From NCBI RefSeq assembly GCF_020497125.1, contig NC_059079.1, positions 49,797,114 through 49,861,113 of the forward strand: 64,000 nt of DNA. The letters run 5' to 3'. The notes beneath the pieces are model-generated. The model was not told the DNA's origin and did not search any database. It worked only from the letters and a program-made list of their open reading frames with translations. The stretch is from Mauremys mutica. Its lineage: Eukaryota > Chordata > Testudines > Geoemydidae. This document shows, piece by piece, positions 32,219-44,117 of this stretch; the stretch's first letter is position 1, and each line of letters opens with the position of its first letter. Made by a program: the position numbers and the translations under genes.

Positions 32219-33238
32219 TTTATAATTCAGTGGCATCATCATAGGTCAGGCATAGTGACTCATTCCATTGTTCATGTAGGGAGACTATTGTTCACAAGAG
32301 AGAAGTTATTTGGACTTTAGAACTTAACATTTTAAAAAGATGATTTTCACCATTAAGTTACTCTACTGGAAAAATGCTGGTGGAGGCATTTTTGCTTATC
32401 ATTACACAAAAGAACCAGTATAGATATGGATGCTGGACAGTGCTCACCAGAGGCAAAGACTGGGTGCAAAAAGATGAAATAACTGGTTTGAAAGCTCCAA
32501 ATAAGTGCCATTAAAAAGTTATGAATAAAGAGATGAAAAGCATGTAATCTGAGGTGTTAATGCACAATAAAATGGTTTTTGTTAGTGGGAAATAAAAATA
32601 CCATGATTCAATTTCTATACAATGGAATGAGCATCTTCGCCATGAAATAGGAACAAAAGGAGGAAGTGTGCCCGAGCCAAAACGGAGATAATTGACTTTA
32701 TTCTATTATTGCTAGAGTTCAGCTAAAGGCCCAGCCCACTGTAACACAGTAGCTTTCCAAAGTACCCACAGGAAAATAAATAATGGTTCACAATCCAAGT
32801 TAATAACCCCAAACTGGCAATGGGATTTGGGCCAAATATGTTTTCATCAGGAACATTTAGGGCCCAATCCTGCAATGCCAAGCCTGGAGAGAGCTACAAA
32901 AACTGCACTTCAGGCTGTGCAGGTCCTATATGGATTCTTAAGATGGAGACTTCTCGGAGGAAGCTGCCGAAACGCTATCCTGCTGCCCAAGGACAAAGTT
33001 CATCAACCATCCTCATGTCCAAGGACATTACAAAAGCAGTGTTCACACGCAGCGCCTCCTTAGGTATGTGGAGGGGCACCCAGAGGATTCAGGGGACCTG
33101 GGGCAAAGCAATTTTGGGGGCCCCTTCCATAAAAAATTGCAATACTATACAATACTATATTCTCGTGGGGGCCCCTGCGGGGCCCGGGGCGAATTGCCCC
33201 ACTTGGTCCCCACCCCCCCTCCCCCACGGGCAGCCCTG

Positions 33239-33740
33239 AGAAAAATAAACCTTCCGCATCTCGGCACAAACCCAGGTCTGAGAAAACTTCTTTACAAGGT
33301 ATCACTGGTTATCAGCATCAGCTAGTGCTAAAAGGCACTAATGCTCATTAAAAGGGTTGGACAAATATTTTCCGTCAAAACTTTTTCTGGATCGAAAACT
33401 AGGGGTTTTTAAAAAGTAGAAAAAAAATCGTGGACAATGTCCGCTTTCCTTCAAAATTAGTTGTGTTTTTTTTAATTGAAAAGCTGAAATTAGTCTGCCA
33501 AAACCTGAATATGGTTTGGGGTTTCAGAAGCGTGTAGTCAAATATTTGCTGCTTGCTGGGTTTGATTGTTTAAAGAAACAATAAAAAAATTCTGCTTAAA
33601 AAAAATCCAAAACTTTTGAACCACCTCAGCTTGTGACCAAATGCCTGAGCCCATCCAGTCAGAGATTTTTCCAGGTTTCTGATACTCTGCTGGCTTCCTT
33701 GACTCATATCTGTCTCCATAACTTTGGGTTCATTTAGCTT
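33239..33740. other. Cargo of the composite unit, left part
   Basis: Contains an old TTTTTCTGGATCGAAAAC-type repeat rich in A and T runs, similar to stretches near 55050-55170 and 58000-58180. No gene. Confidence 0.4.
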
Positions 33741-33977
33741 AGAACATAAGAACAGCCATACTGGGTCAAACCAAAGGTCTATCCAGCCCAGTATCCTGTT
33801 TACCGACAATGGCCAATGCCACGTGCCCCAGAGGGAGTGACCCTAACAGGTAACGATCAAATGATCTCTCCCTGCCATCCATCTCCACCCTCTGACAAAC
33901 AGAGGCTAGGGACACCATTCCTTACCCACCCTGGCGAATAGCCATTAATGGACTTAACCTCCATGCATTTATCTGTT
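33741..33977 (-). mobile_element. CR1 LINE 3' end, 5'-truncated
   Basis: Starts AGAACATAAGAACAGCCATA and continues CTGGGTCAAACCAAAGGTC. On minus this is the CR1 3' terminus reading CCTTTGGTTTGACCCAGTAT ... CTTATGTTCT. It is the 3' untranslated end only and lacks reverse transcriptase coding. The strand assignment comes from the known CR1 terminal sequence. Confidence 0.75.
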
Positions 33978-34175
33978 TCCTAGAGACTGGCTCTATGGTT
34001 CCCTCACAAACTGGAGATGGTTACTGTGGGTTTGTCTTTAGTATAGCTTATGTACGTACTCCACGAACTGAGCATTTGAGCTTGTTCCAGAATCTGGGAT
34101 GAGCCTATGAAAACTGAAATGCTCAAAATAGCACATGCATGTGAATGGACACAGGATGCTAAAATTAAATTAACC

Positions 34176-34366
34176 CAGTGGTTCTCAGGGTGTCATGAGG
34201 TTATTACTGGGGGTTATTACTGGCTCTTCAAACCCCGCTTTGCCTCCAGCATTTATAATAGTGTTAAATATATAAAAAAGTGTTTTCAATTTATAAGGGT
34301 GGGGGGTCACACTCAGAGGTTTGCTATGTGAAAGGGGTCACCAGGACAAAAGTTTGAGAACCACTG
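34176..34366. mobile_element. hAT MITE nested in the composite unit
   Basis: A 191-bp element from CAGTGGTTCTCAGGG to TTTGAGAACCACTG, with an exact 8-bp duplication AATTAACC (34168-34175 and 34367-34374). It belongs to the same group as 61099-61328. It is non-coding, with a TATAAAAAAG-rich centre. Confidence 0.85.
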
Positions 34367-34655
34367 AATTAACCCCTCTGAATCCTCAAGGAATGCAGGG
34401 GAGGGTGGTCTCCCTTGGTAAGGTTGGGAAGAAGGTAGGTGGTGTAGGATATTGCTCTTCTCATGTGATCCCTCCCCCAGTGGCTAATTTTTAATGAAGC
34501 TACCCTCCCCTGAGATGAATCTCCCTATGGCACTGAAATTAAATAGAGACTATAATTTGGCATTTGAGAAGTGAAAGGGATGGTAGCCCTAATGGAAAAG
34601 CTAACAGCTTGGCTCTTCTGCAAGCCTCAAACTGCTGAATGAGCTTTAGGGTAGG

Positions 34656-35288
34656 GAAGGCTGTGCCTCCCAAACAGCCTGGCCCTGCCCCCTATCCAAC
34701 CCCCACCCATATCCTGCCCCCTGACTGCCCCCCTCAAAATCCCTGACCCATCCTGCTCCTTGTTCCCTCACCATCCCCCAGAGACCCCCCCACCAAGCAC
34801 CACCCCGGGACCCCATCACTGCTCCCTGTTCCCTGACTGCCCTGACCCCTATCCACCCCCCGCTGAGTCCTGACAGACCCCCGGAATGCCCACGATCCAC
34901 CCCCCCCCCATTCCCTGTCCCCTGAGTGCCCCCCAACCCCTGCCCCCTGACTGTCCCCAGGACTCCCTGCCCCTTATCCAACCCCCCCGGCCCCTTACCC
35001 CTGGCTGACCCCTCACCCAGAGTCTCAGTGTGCCACATCCAGGAGTGTCCCTGAACAGCGGTGCAGCGTGAGCGCCTCCCCGCTCAGAGCCGTGTGGTAA
35101 GGGGGCGGGGCTGCAAGCTCAGGCCCCGCCGGAGCCACACTGCAGGGACAGTCCTGGATGCACTGAGGCTCTGGGAGAGGGGCGGAGGCAGGGTCAGGCC
35201 GGGGCCGGGGCCTCAGCCATTCTCGTGGGGGCCCCTGTGGGGCCTGGGGCAAATTGCCCTACTTGCCCCCCCCCTTTGGGCAGCCCTG
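34656..35288. repeat. C-rich MITE-like block, right half of composite unit
   Basis: A long C-rich stretch of diverged CCCCTGACTGCCCC-like units (about 34670-35010) is followed by a G+C-rich tail shared with 33160-33238. Its left edge GAAGGCTGTGCCTCCCAAA roughly mirrors the right end. Frames of up to 130 codons here are composition artefacts. Confidence 0.55.
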
Positions 35289-35296
35289 GGTATGTG

Positions 35297-38200
35297 GGCA
35301 GAGGGGCAGGTTCCTCTCATTTGATAGCCAGACAGTCAAAAAACACTCCCAAACACACATTGTCAGCACAGCCAGGTCCCATAAGAATGCTTCCCTGACC
35401 AAAACAATATGGATGGGGAGAAAAAGCCCCCACAAGCCTGCAAGCCCCACCCACAAGAAAAGATTTCTTAACTAAATGCACTCCATTCCAGTCCCTCCTT
35501 CCTTCTCCCAGGAAGGTTATGTAGCCCCATAGTCGCTGTAAGGAGAGTGAAGAAATCTTGGATACAAGGGAGACTACTTGGCACAGGAAGCAGTGACTTA
35601 ATTTACTTTACACCTCTATGAGTCCTGACTACTCAGAATGTATTTCCTCCTTTTGCATCCAGCCTGACTGGGACTGGAGCCCTGAAGCATCTCCTGCTCT
35701 AGCAAACACCAAGTAGAATTCCATTTGTTTTCTTTTACTTTCAAGCTTTATTATTTTCCAGATGGGGAGAGGGCAGGCTGGATAGAAGGGACACAGCCTG
35801 CCTATCCTGAGCATCTCCATTTATCCCCTTTATTTCATCTAGCTTTTTCCTTTACCTGCCCCCCTCCATTTTTTTTTTAAATTATCCACACCACATGACA
35901 GCCTGTTTATCCCTGAATTCAGAGTGGAGCAAAGACTAGAAGGCTCATCCTTAGCAACTGGCAAATTAGATCTGTCCAAGTATGGGTCATACTGTACCGT
36001 CAATTTTAAGCAGCACTTCTCCACTGAAATCAGTGGGAGCCTAAGTAAGTTTACCTCAGTACTTTAAATATTCCCTCAATATTCTGTATTGTAAGTATTT
36101 CAGTATTTGAAATATACCTTCTATCTATTATAGGAAATTTCTATGCTTTCATATGGAAGTCAATTTTGTGAAATAGTCCCTAGATTACACAGAGTATTCA
36201 GGACTAGAAAGAGACACCATGCTGTAAATAAAAAAAATGCATAAATAATGCAGAAAAATAACATTTGTGGCAGATTATGGAACAAAACATATATAGAATT
36301 GACATAAAAACAGGGGATGTCCATGAAATAGGTGAGTTCTTTTAATTTAGTTATTTTATTCTAAAAGAATTGTAATGCTAAGTAAAATAAGGATGCATTA
36401 GTCTATTACAATATACAAATCACATCATTCATGCAATCTAATGCATTTCTAAATCTCAATAGTACCAAGGATCTATACAGCTGTTTCAAACATTCAGTGT
36501 TTGATTGTGATGTTATTACACTTTTGCCTAAAGGGATTTGAAGACAGACACTATGGGGTAACTTCACTATAAAGCTTTTTTTCAGCAGCCAAACACTGCA
36601 GTTTTGTTATGGAGATAAAGAACAGACATTATAGAGTTGGAAATTTATGAGCATTCAACTATCCAGTTGAGGGAAAGGGGTGGAGGGAGTTTTGCATTTA
36701 TCAAAGAGAACTCTGTAGTGAAGACCTTTCTTCTAAATGCATCTTTTAAGGGATTTCCAAAAAGTCTCCATAGTTACTGGTAGGTGGACTCTTAAATTCT
36801 TTGTACAATATACACCAAATCCTGTTCATAGGTCCCAGCATGAGAAAATGTGCTGACACTGGGATCTTCAGTGGTAGCAGGGAAGAATCCAGACAGAATG
36901 TTGCCATGGGCTCTGATCAAAACCTGATTGAAGTCAATAGAAATCATTCCATTGACTTCAGTGGGCTTTGGATTGGCCCCCAAGTGCATCTACTTCTACC
37001 TCCACATGCACGGTACAGAAAGGGTGACTCATTAGCTAGGAACTTGGAATCCTTAGCCCACAAAGTAGCAAGCAATTGTGTTCCCATCAGCACCAAAGGC
37101 TATGTGCCAGCAGGTCAATATTGCACATTAACCGTCTGCAAGACAGCACTAAATAGTGTCCAGGGTACATGTTATGTTGGCCTTATGAAGGCAGGATGTT
37201 TTTCAAGCCAGACGTGTGATCACCGGTGCATAAATGGTGTGTGTATTTACCTGCAGTGGCGCACTTGATCCTGTATTTGCACTATATGTAGATAAATATC
37301 AAATATATATGTTCTTCACCACACACCTCCATATTTTTTATTTTTCTCTTCATTTGCCAGTATTATGCTAAGGGGCAGGAAGTTCAGTGCATTTCAGTTT
37401 ATACATTCTACCTTTCTTTGTCTGACAAAAAAACTATGTCAGTGTCATTAGTTGTCATAACATTAATTGTCTTTGTGAGGCAATACCCTCAGTTCTCTGA
37501 CCAGAATTAGGCAAATACATGTAAAACTTGAACTATAATAGGAAACTATTAGAATGCCAGGATGCTAATTGCCTGCAGTTCTTTGTTGATGACACTTTCA
37601 TGAACCATTAGGCAAATTCTTTTGTTCTATTAGTTTAACAATGTTTTATGTGAAAAGCTTATTTGTAATAATTTTTGGTAGTTGTTTTTTTTTAAATCAA
37701 ATCCCCTCTGAAATGTTAGTATAGCTCCAAACACGAATGTTCAGACAGCTCCAGGAATAAGTACACACACAATACACCTCAACAAGCAGAGAGAGTGATG
37801 CCACGACATGACATAGCACTGATTGGCTGATGTAGCCAAAGTGTTACTGAACCTGACCAGTTCAGGATGAAGATGGCCTTCCCCACAGTGGATGTTTCAG
37901 ACAGTAAAGTGAATTTCAGACCCAGACTACATGCATCATTTATAATTTTACAATCACAGAAGCCCAACCACCTATGTGGAGAATTTCTTATGAATTAAGG
38001 ATCAGTAAGATACAACTATTGTTTGGCTATGTAAAAGCTGACATTGGGAGGTGAAGTGAGTTGGGGTTTGGATTCATGGTTCATAGGAATGTGTACCTAG
38101 GTTTTGGGAATTGTGTAAGCACAATTTTAAAAATCTGGGTCAGAATATTGTGTATTGTCCAAGCCTCCACAGATATTACTATTCCAGATTCTGAAGGTAT

Positions 38201-40351
38201 CTACATGAGTCTCACTTCCACACACAGAGGCTCAGGACCAGTGAGACCACAAGCAGCAGGCATATGTCTGGGGATGCTGGAATGGTAGCACTGAAGAGCT
38301 TCACAGTTAAGTACCATGGGGTTACAGAAAAGGCAGGGACTAAGGTCTCTACATCCCTGGACTACACGTGACAGACATGATCCTGCGGAGGCTACTACAG
38401 CATTGGAGCTGGAGCAGCCCCAGGAGACAGTTGCCAATGGCATGTAGCCAGAGCTTTCCTCTGGGGGTGGAAGGAGGGAACTTCCCCCTGCTCCCCAACA
38501 GACATGGTAGAGGAGATCTTTGGCCTAACAGGACTGTTATCCATAGCTGCCAGATTCATTTAAGAGATGTCAGTGTGCTCTAGTTGTCATTTTAACTGTC
38601 TCCCACTCTCTCAGCTTGGAGAATTTGACCCCACCACACACTAACATGTTGTGGGAGGATCTCTCCACAACCACAATACTTCTCCTGAACACTGCCATGC
38701 ACAGCACTGAAGAGCAAAGTGTGTGATGCTATTACATAGGGAGGGGATTCAGGAAGAATAGCTGTAGGACTGACTACTCCATGACTACTGCTGAGGTATA
38801 TAGGCCCCCTGAATGTGCTAGCTCTGTGTAGGCACAGAGCCCGACCAGTATGTGGAGCTCCAGATGTCTCTACACTGTAGCAAGGTCAGTCTCTGGCCCA
38901 ATAGAAGTGATGCTATTTGTTATTTGTATTGTTGTCATACCTAGAGACCCCCGTTAGAAATCAAAGTCCAGTTCTGCTAGGCATTATACACAAGATGGAA
39001 AGAGAGTCTGTATCCCAAACTGATTCCACACTACATATAAAATGAGACACAACATGTGGATACAACTTACAGAGCCACAAGTTAGGAATCTTACCCAACT
39101 TATCAAGGCCTCTCCATCTACCACCACCAAGCCTTGTAGATAGATTTTGGGAAGGGAGGGAGACAGGTGGGAAGAGATCGTGGTTAGGGTAGGCCACAGG
39201 AGGAGCAGGGGCTTACCCAAGGATCCATAAATTGCATGAATCCACTTGATCACAATCCCACATGAGGGAGCACAGAAGGGTATATATCCTGGTTGGTGAA
39301 GTAGCAACCAATCAGCAGAGATACTGCATGCACAGTAGCAGTTTGCAGGGTGCATGCCATCCTCTTCAAACACAGACATTACTTCTCTGCACAAATCTTT
39401 CTTACTGGACTCTGTACAAGGGCCAGACACTCGGATCTGGCAAGAGGCTACAGGTCACAAGCGATATGATAAGATGATTTCCATCCCCACTAGCATCTTA
39501 AGTAGTGGTAAAGGGGTTATCACTTGTGGGAAAGAGTGAAGTATTTTGCTCCTTTTGCTACGTCTGGAATATTTTAGGTCAGAAGTTTTTAAGAGCGAAT
39601 CATCTAGATCTGCACCTGACTGTTGCTCTGCATGAGCTTTCAAGTACTTAACTGTCCCATGGAAAAGATAAAACAAGTAAGAAATCAAGATAATGTTCCA
39701 TCTTGCTTCAGGAGCTCTATTTGCCTTAGTGGTATGTGCTAATGAATTTAGCATTGGAGCTCTGGACTATTATCACCATGGGGTTAATATCCAAATTAAT
39801 TACCTGAGAATGAAACAAGACCTTTAAAACTCTAATCATTAAACTATTTAAATAAGAATTTTTTAAAAAAGAGAGATTCCAAGGTTGCTCTGATATCTCT
39901 ACGAAGAATCATTTGCAGAGTAGAGATTTCATTTATTTTATAAAAACTTAGTAAAAAAAATAAACTAGGTAATAAAGCAAGCCCTTGGAAAGATGTAATA
40001 CTAGAGAATTGTTTTGATGAGGGAATGGATACAAAATAGGGACTGGAATGTATTTTTTGTTTATTTCCCATTTCAGCTATTTATCTGCATCTCCTTGGGG
40101 GTGTGGGAGTCAAATCACCTCTTTTGTTTAAGCAGAGGAAGTCTAGAAGAACTTAGTGATGTCGCCGATCTCTTATTTCTACAGTTGTCATGTAACTTTA
40201 AAGGGGGTAATTAAACCTGTAGGGCTACAGTCAGTCCCCTGTGAGGCCAGGAAAAAGGTATAACCCAAGGTATACCTCTGAGGTGGAAATACTACTGGAG
40301 ATGCTAAAAAATGTTAAAATCTTCCCACCACTGGAGAACCTGTACCAGAAA
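35297..40351. other. Long unassigned interval
   Basis: About 5 kb without a supported gene. A 155-codon frame at 36801-37268 crosses an ATTGACTTCA repeat remnant. A 148-codon minus frame at 38984-39430 is discussed separately. TTCCATTGACTTCAGTGGGC near 36947 belongs to the old palindromic repeat family. Confidence 0.45.
38984..39430 (-). other. Unidentified 148-codon open frame
   Basis: This is the longest minus-strand frame outside known transposons (MSGPCTESSKKDLCREVMSV...). It has many cysteines and tryptophans but no pattern I can assign. It lacks flanking splice sites that would make it a host exon. It might be a piece of an old transposon gene or a chance frame. Confidence 0.2.
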
Positions 40352-40359
40352 GCCTCAGA

Positions 40360-40731
40360 CAGGGCCACCCGGGGGGGGGGGCAAGTGGGGCAACTTGAGA
40401 GTTTTTCAGGGGCCCTGGAGCGAGGTCCTTCACTTGCTCTGGGGGCCGCGGAAAACTCTTGTGGGGCCCGGGCCCTCGGAGCTTCTTCCACTCCGGGTCT
40501 TTGGCAGCAATTTGGTGGCGGGGGGGGCCCTTCTGCCCTGGGACCCGCTGCCGAAGAGCCCCGAATACCCGCGGCGGTGGGTACTTCCGCCCTGGGACCC
40601 GCCGCCGAAGTGCCAGGTCTTTGGCAGCAATTCGGCGGCAGGGGGTCCTTCCACCCCAGGACCCATTGCCAAAGTGCTGGGTCTTCGGCCGCTGAAGACC
40701 CCAGCACCCCTGAATCCTCTGGGCAGCCCTG
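40360..40731. mobile_element. G+C-rich hAT MITE with internal tandem units
   Basis: Runs from CAGGGCCACCC to GGGCAGCCCTG. Flanking octamers GCCTCAGA (40352-40359) and GACTCAGA (40732-40739) match at 7 of 8 bases, a decayed hAT TSD. The ends match those of the composite unit at 33071-35288, so they are the same family. The interior repeats GGTCTTTGGCAGCAATT(T/C)GG(T/C)GGC and CCTGGGACCCGC(T/C)GCCGAAG blocks. Overlapping frames on both strands (up to 178 codons) come from this G+C-rich repetition, not genes. Confidence 0.75.
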
Positions 40732-40739
40732 GACTCAGA

Positions 40740-43395
40740 AACAGGCCATGCTACCGCTAGTGGAATCAGGAGCATAGGATGAGTGATTCAGTGCATAACT
40801 GTGGGCAACTTCCACTGACAGAGCTTCAGAGCTGCCCTCCCTTAATTAAACCCCTGGTTCTAGAACCTCTCTCCCAGGTTGAATTTTCCCTTAGGAACAA
40901 AAGCCTCTGCTGGTGCAGTTGCAGTCAAATTACATCCGCCCTATACCAGTGGGATAAATCAAACTCATGTTTGTAACTGTGTTCTGGTCCCTTTCTCCTG
41001 AAATGGGGGGCGGGGAAAAGAGAGAAGGATTCTTAAAACAGAATGTTCTAGTGTTCTTGATAGGGTACATTTTCATTCTTAGCAATTACTAATTCATTCA
41101 CTCACATTTTTTAAATCAAAATTTTAATAAAAAAATAGAACCCTTTTTTGTTTGGTTGGTCAAAATAGTCATTTCAATTAGCCTAGCTTAACAACAACAA
41201 CAAGTCTATCTTCTTTAGATTTCCCCAATCTAGGGCTGAATGTAATTCCAGCAGACTCACTCTCCCTAAGAAAATGTGACAACAAAAAATTGGCTATTCA
41301 TAATTATGATTAACATGCTTCAGTTTGAAATTAATGGTCAGTAAACGTAGAACAAACATGAGGGAAATTACTTTTACAAACAGAAAATCAAAGGGTTGAT
41401 TCACTATTGTGTTACACTATCTTTATGCCAATGTAATGGCACTGATTTCCATGGAGTTGTGTTGGCATAAAATTTGACTAATGCAGTATTGAATCAAGTC
41501 CAAATTGGGGAATTTGTTGCTGGGTTGATCAGAGTCAAATACTGTGGCAGGATGGTGTCATGACCCGTAACATTTATAGCAATGCATGATAATATTGGGG
41601 TAATCAACTGTCATGCTTCAAGATTGATCAAAGCTTCATTCTCTGTCTGGGCACTTGATCATTGCACAATTAGCTAGGTGCATTGTGATGGTCAACACAC
41701 TTGAGATTGAAATGGGGATCCACAGACCTAAAAGTTAGAACAGGTTGAAGTAAAGTTTTCTGTCTGTAATACATACATATCCTCTGCTTCAGGCACAGAA
41801 AGGGACCACACAGTGTGTTACATATTTATTTACAGATCGATATTTCTATGGTATGGGTATGGAGAAGCTGTTTTCTTCTAAAGCATCAAGGCAGAGGCAG
41901 TAATTCCTTCTATTGAAATTGCTAATTCAACCTCAACCATGGCAAAAATTCTACCAATGAACAAATTTTGATTGTTTACAGATTTTCTTAGTTTTCCTTA
42001 AATTAGTCAACTGCATGGCTGGTAAACTCCAAAAAGATGGATTGTTCCCTTTTGTCACAAATAAGGTTCAAGTAGAGGCTCAACCTGTAGATCATATGAA
42101 CTCTTCAGTGCTTTCCTATGTAGAGTCTTTAAAAGTTCTTATCTAAATAATTGTTCTATTTTCAGTACAAATGAAACACTAAATAAATGTCCTGTTCAAC
42201 TGTCACCTAAACCAAATGACTGAGTGAGAGAGGAGGGAAAAATAAGGAAAAAAAGAGAGAGAAACTAATGAATTATATGGATTAGCCTGAGAACAAATAA
42301 TAGAGGATAAGAAAGAGGGTGGCCATATTTCATCTCTTGACAAGGCTGTTACCTAGGAAACAAAAGACCGAATGATTGCATGAATGACCCTCTGCCTGTG
42401 GATTTAAATTGATGAAATTATATAGGACTGCAATCTATGCAGAACAAGGAAGTAGATTGTCAGGGCCACTGTTTATTAGGTGAAATAGAAAAGTTTAAAA
42501 AGGCTATTTTCATTTTGATGAGTTTTTAAAGCATTTATTATCCAAGTTTTCTGTCTTTATTATCTTAGTCTCTGACCTAACAAAGCTGAGGAATAAAAAC
42601 CCAACCAGTCAACCCATCCTGCTGATTAATCACCATTTTAAAGACTCCTGTATAAGATGCAAATTACCAACTGAACTCCAGCTCCCATCAGCAGGACTCA
42701 AGTTGATTCCAACAGACATCCAGATGGTATCAGTAGGACATCATTTTGACTAGTAGCAAGGAGTTCATTAATCCTCCTGTGTGTGCTGGACTTCCAGCAA
42801 AGGTAATCCTGTATAAGAAACCACAGTATACCCTCACAGACTATGACAAACAGATATCACTCATTAATTTTACAATGTAAGACCCTGGTGATGCATTGCC
42901 TATGATCAGTATAATAACCTTCTGTGAATATATAAAAGAATCATTAAAAGGATGAAAGTGTTTGCTTCCTCTTGACAAAATAACCTTGAGATGCTTAGAG
43001 AAATACTTGTAAATGTAAAAGGCTTATCCTTTTGTACAATAAGATTAGTTTTCTTAGGCTTGCAGCAACCAACTTTCCTAAGCAATAGAAAAGTTTTAAA
43101 ATTTCTAATGCTTTTCTATCATGTTATTTCTCCCCTTGCTGTGCAAACAGTACACTTTTAAGCACTCTCAGTATATTTATCCATGGGGAAAAAAAGTGGT
43201 TATATATGCGAAATAAATCATATGAAGATGTTTTTGAAAACATAACAAATCTGCTTTACAGTGGGGATTTGAGCATAGTAGTAATAAAATACTGATAATG
43301 CTGTGCATTTATATAGTGTCTCTTAGACTAAAACCCAAAGATGGTCAGGTCTCCAAGTATTCAAATCAGACTACCCTATGAAAAACAAGTTCTAG
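40740..43395. other. Unassigned interval
   Basis: About 2.7 kb, A+T-rich, with no frame longer than about 65 codons. No mobile element with clear ends was found. Confidence 0.45.
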
Positions 43396-43399
43396 AAAC

Positions 43400-44113
43400 T
43401 GTGATGGGGCAAGGCCAGATGGCTATAGAAAAGTAGTGGGAGATAGCTATATTAGCCCCAGGTTAAACAAATCCCTGGTACCAGGATAAGTAAGTGGCAG
43501 CTGCTCCAGGTCAATTAAGACACCTGGGGCCAATTAAGAGCTTTCCAGAAGGCAGGGAGGATGCTAGGTTGATTGAGACACCTGAAGCCAATCAGGGGCT
43601 GGCTGAAACTAGTTAAAAGCCTCCCAGTTAGTCTGGTGGGTGCACATGCCAGGAGCTGTGAGAAGTTACACTGTTGGAGAGAATGAGCTGTACACACCGT
43701 ATTAGGCACAAGAAGGAGGCCCTGAGATAAGGGTGAAGTGGAGCTTGAGGAAGTGGAGGCTGCGGTGGGGAAGTAGCCCAGGGAATTGTACGTGTCCTGT
43801 TCCTAAAAGGTCAGCTACCACAGCTGATAGTATTAGGGTCCCTGGGATGGAGCCTGGAGTAGAGGATGGGCCCAGGCTCCCTCTCCTTTACCCCCCTGGT
43901 TAATCACCAGACTGGGAGACAACAGAGACTGTGCAAGGGAGGATAGTTCTCCTCACCTCCCTCACTGGCTTATGATGAAAATGACTCAGTAGACTGTGAC
44001 CCTTATCTCTAGAGAGAGAAGGGTTAAGTGAAGGGTCACAGTGAGCCTCTGAGGCTAGCAAAATCCACCAGGAAATGCAGGACCCATGGAGACAAGGACA
44101 GAGCTTTGTCACA
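43400..44113 (+). mobile_element. Solo LTR, copy 2
   Basis: A 714-bp sequence from TGTGATGGGGCAAGG to GCTTTGTCACA, flanked by an exact 4-bp duplication AAAC (43396-43399 and 44114-44117). It is the same family, length and orientation as 24721-25436. No internal retroelement sequence remains. Divergence from copy 1 is spread over the length, so they are separate old insertions. Confidence 0.8.
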
Positions 44114-44117
44114 AAAC

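Larger units (their letters stand above)
28798..33062. other. Long unassigned interval
   Basis: About 4.3 kb with no supported gene. It contains a (CA)n tract at 30263-30280, a 33-bp sequence at 31282-31314 that is duplicated at 32171-32203, and ACTGAAGTCAATGGGACAGC near 30387, part of an old palindromic repeat family. Short frames show no recognisable features. Confidence 0.45.
33071..35288. mobile_element. Apparent composite hAT unit
   Basis: The outer ends GAGGGGCACCCAGAGG (left) and GGGCAGCCCTG (right, inverse CAGGGCTGCCC) are flanked by a perfect 8-bp duplication GGTATGTG (33063-33070 and 35289-35296), as for hAT. Inside are two G+C-rich MITE-like blocks, 33071-33238 (which has its own right end GGGCAGCCCTG) and about 34656-35288. 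Both share a segment beginning ATTCTCGTGGGGGCCCCTG. Between them lie about 1.4 kb of other DNA, including a CR1 end and a nested hAT MITE. Neither inner edge has its own TSD. One reading is that two MITEs moved the intervening DNA as a unit. No transposase is present. Confidence 0.65.

Noticed and set aside
33239..34655. Interior of an autonomous hAT element
   Set aside because: It contains a CR1 end, a nested MITE and other repeats, with no transposase-like residues in any frame.
34646..35038. 130-codon glycine/glutamine-rich minus-strand frame
   Set aside because: It is the complement of a C-rich low-complexity block.
36801..37268. 155-codon plus-strand frame
   Set aside because: It crosses an old ATTGACTTCA repeat, has no domain pattern and no splice or start context; length alone is not enough.
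40241..40777. 178-codon frame and several overlapping frames on both strands
   Set aside because: They coincide with a G+C-rich hAT MITE with internal repeats, which explains the absence of stops.
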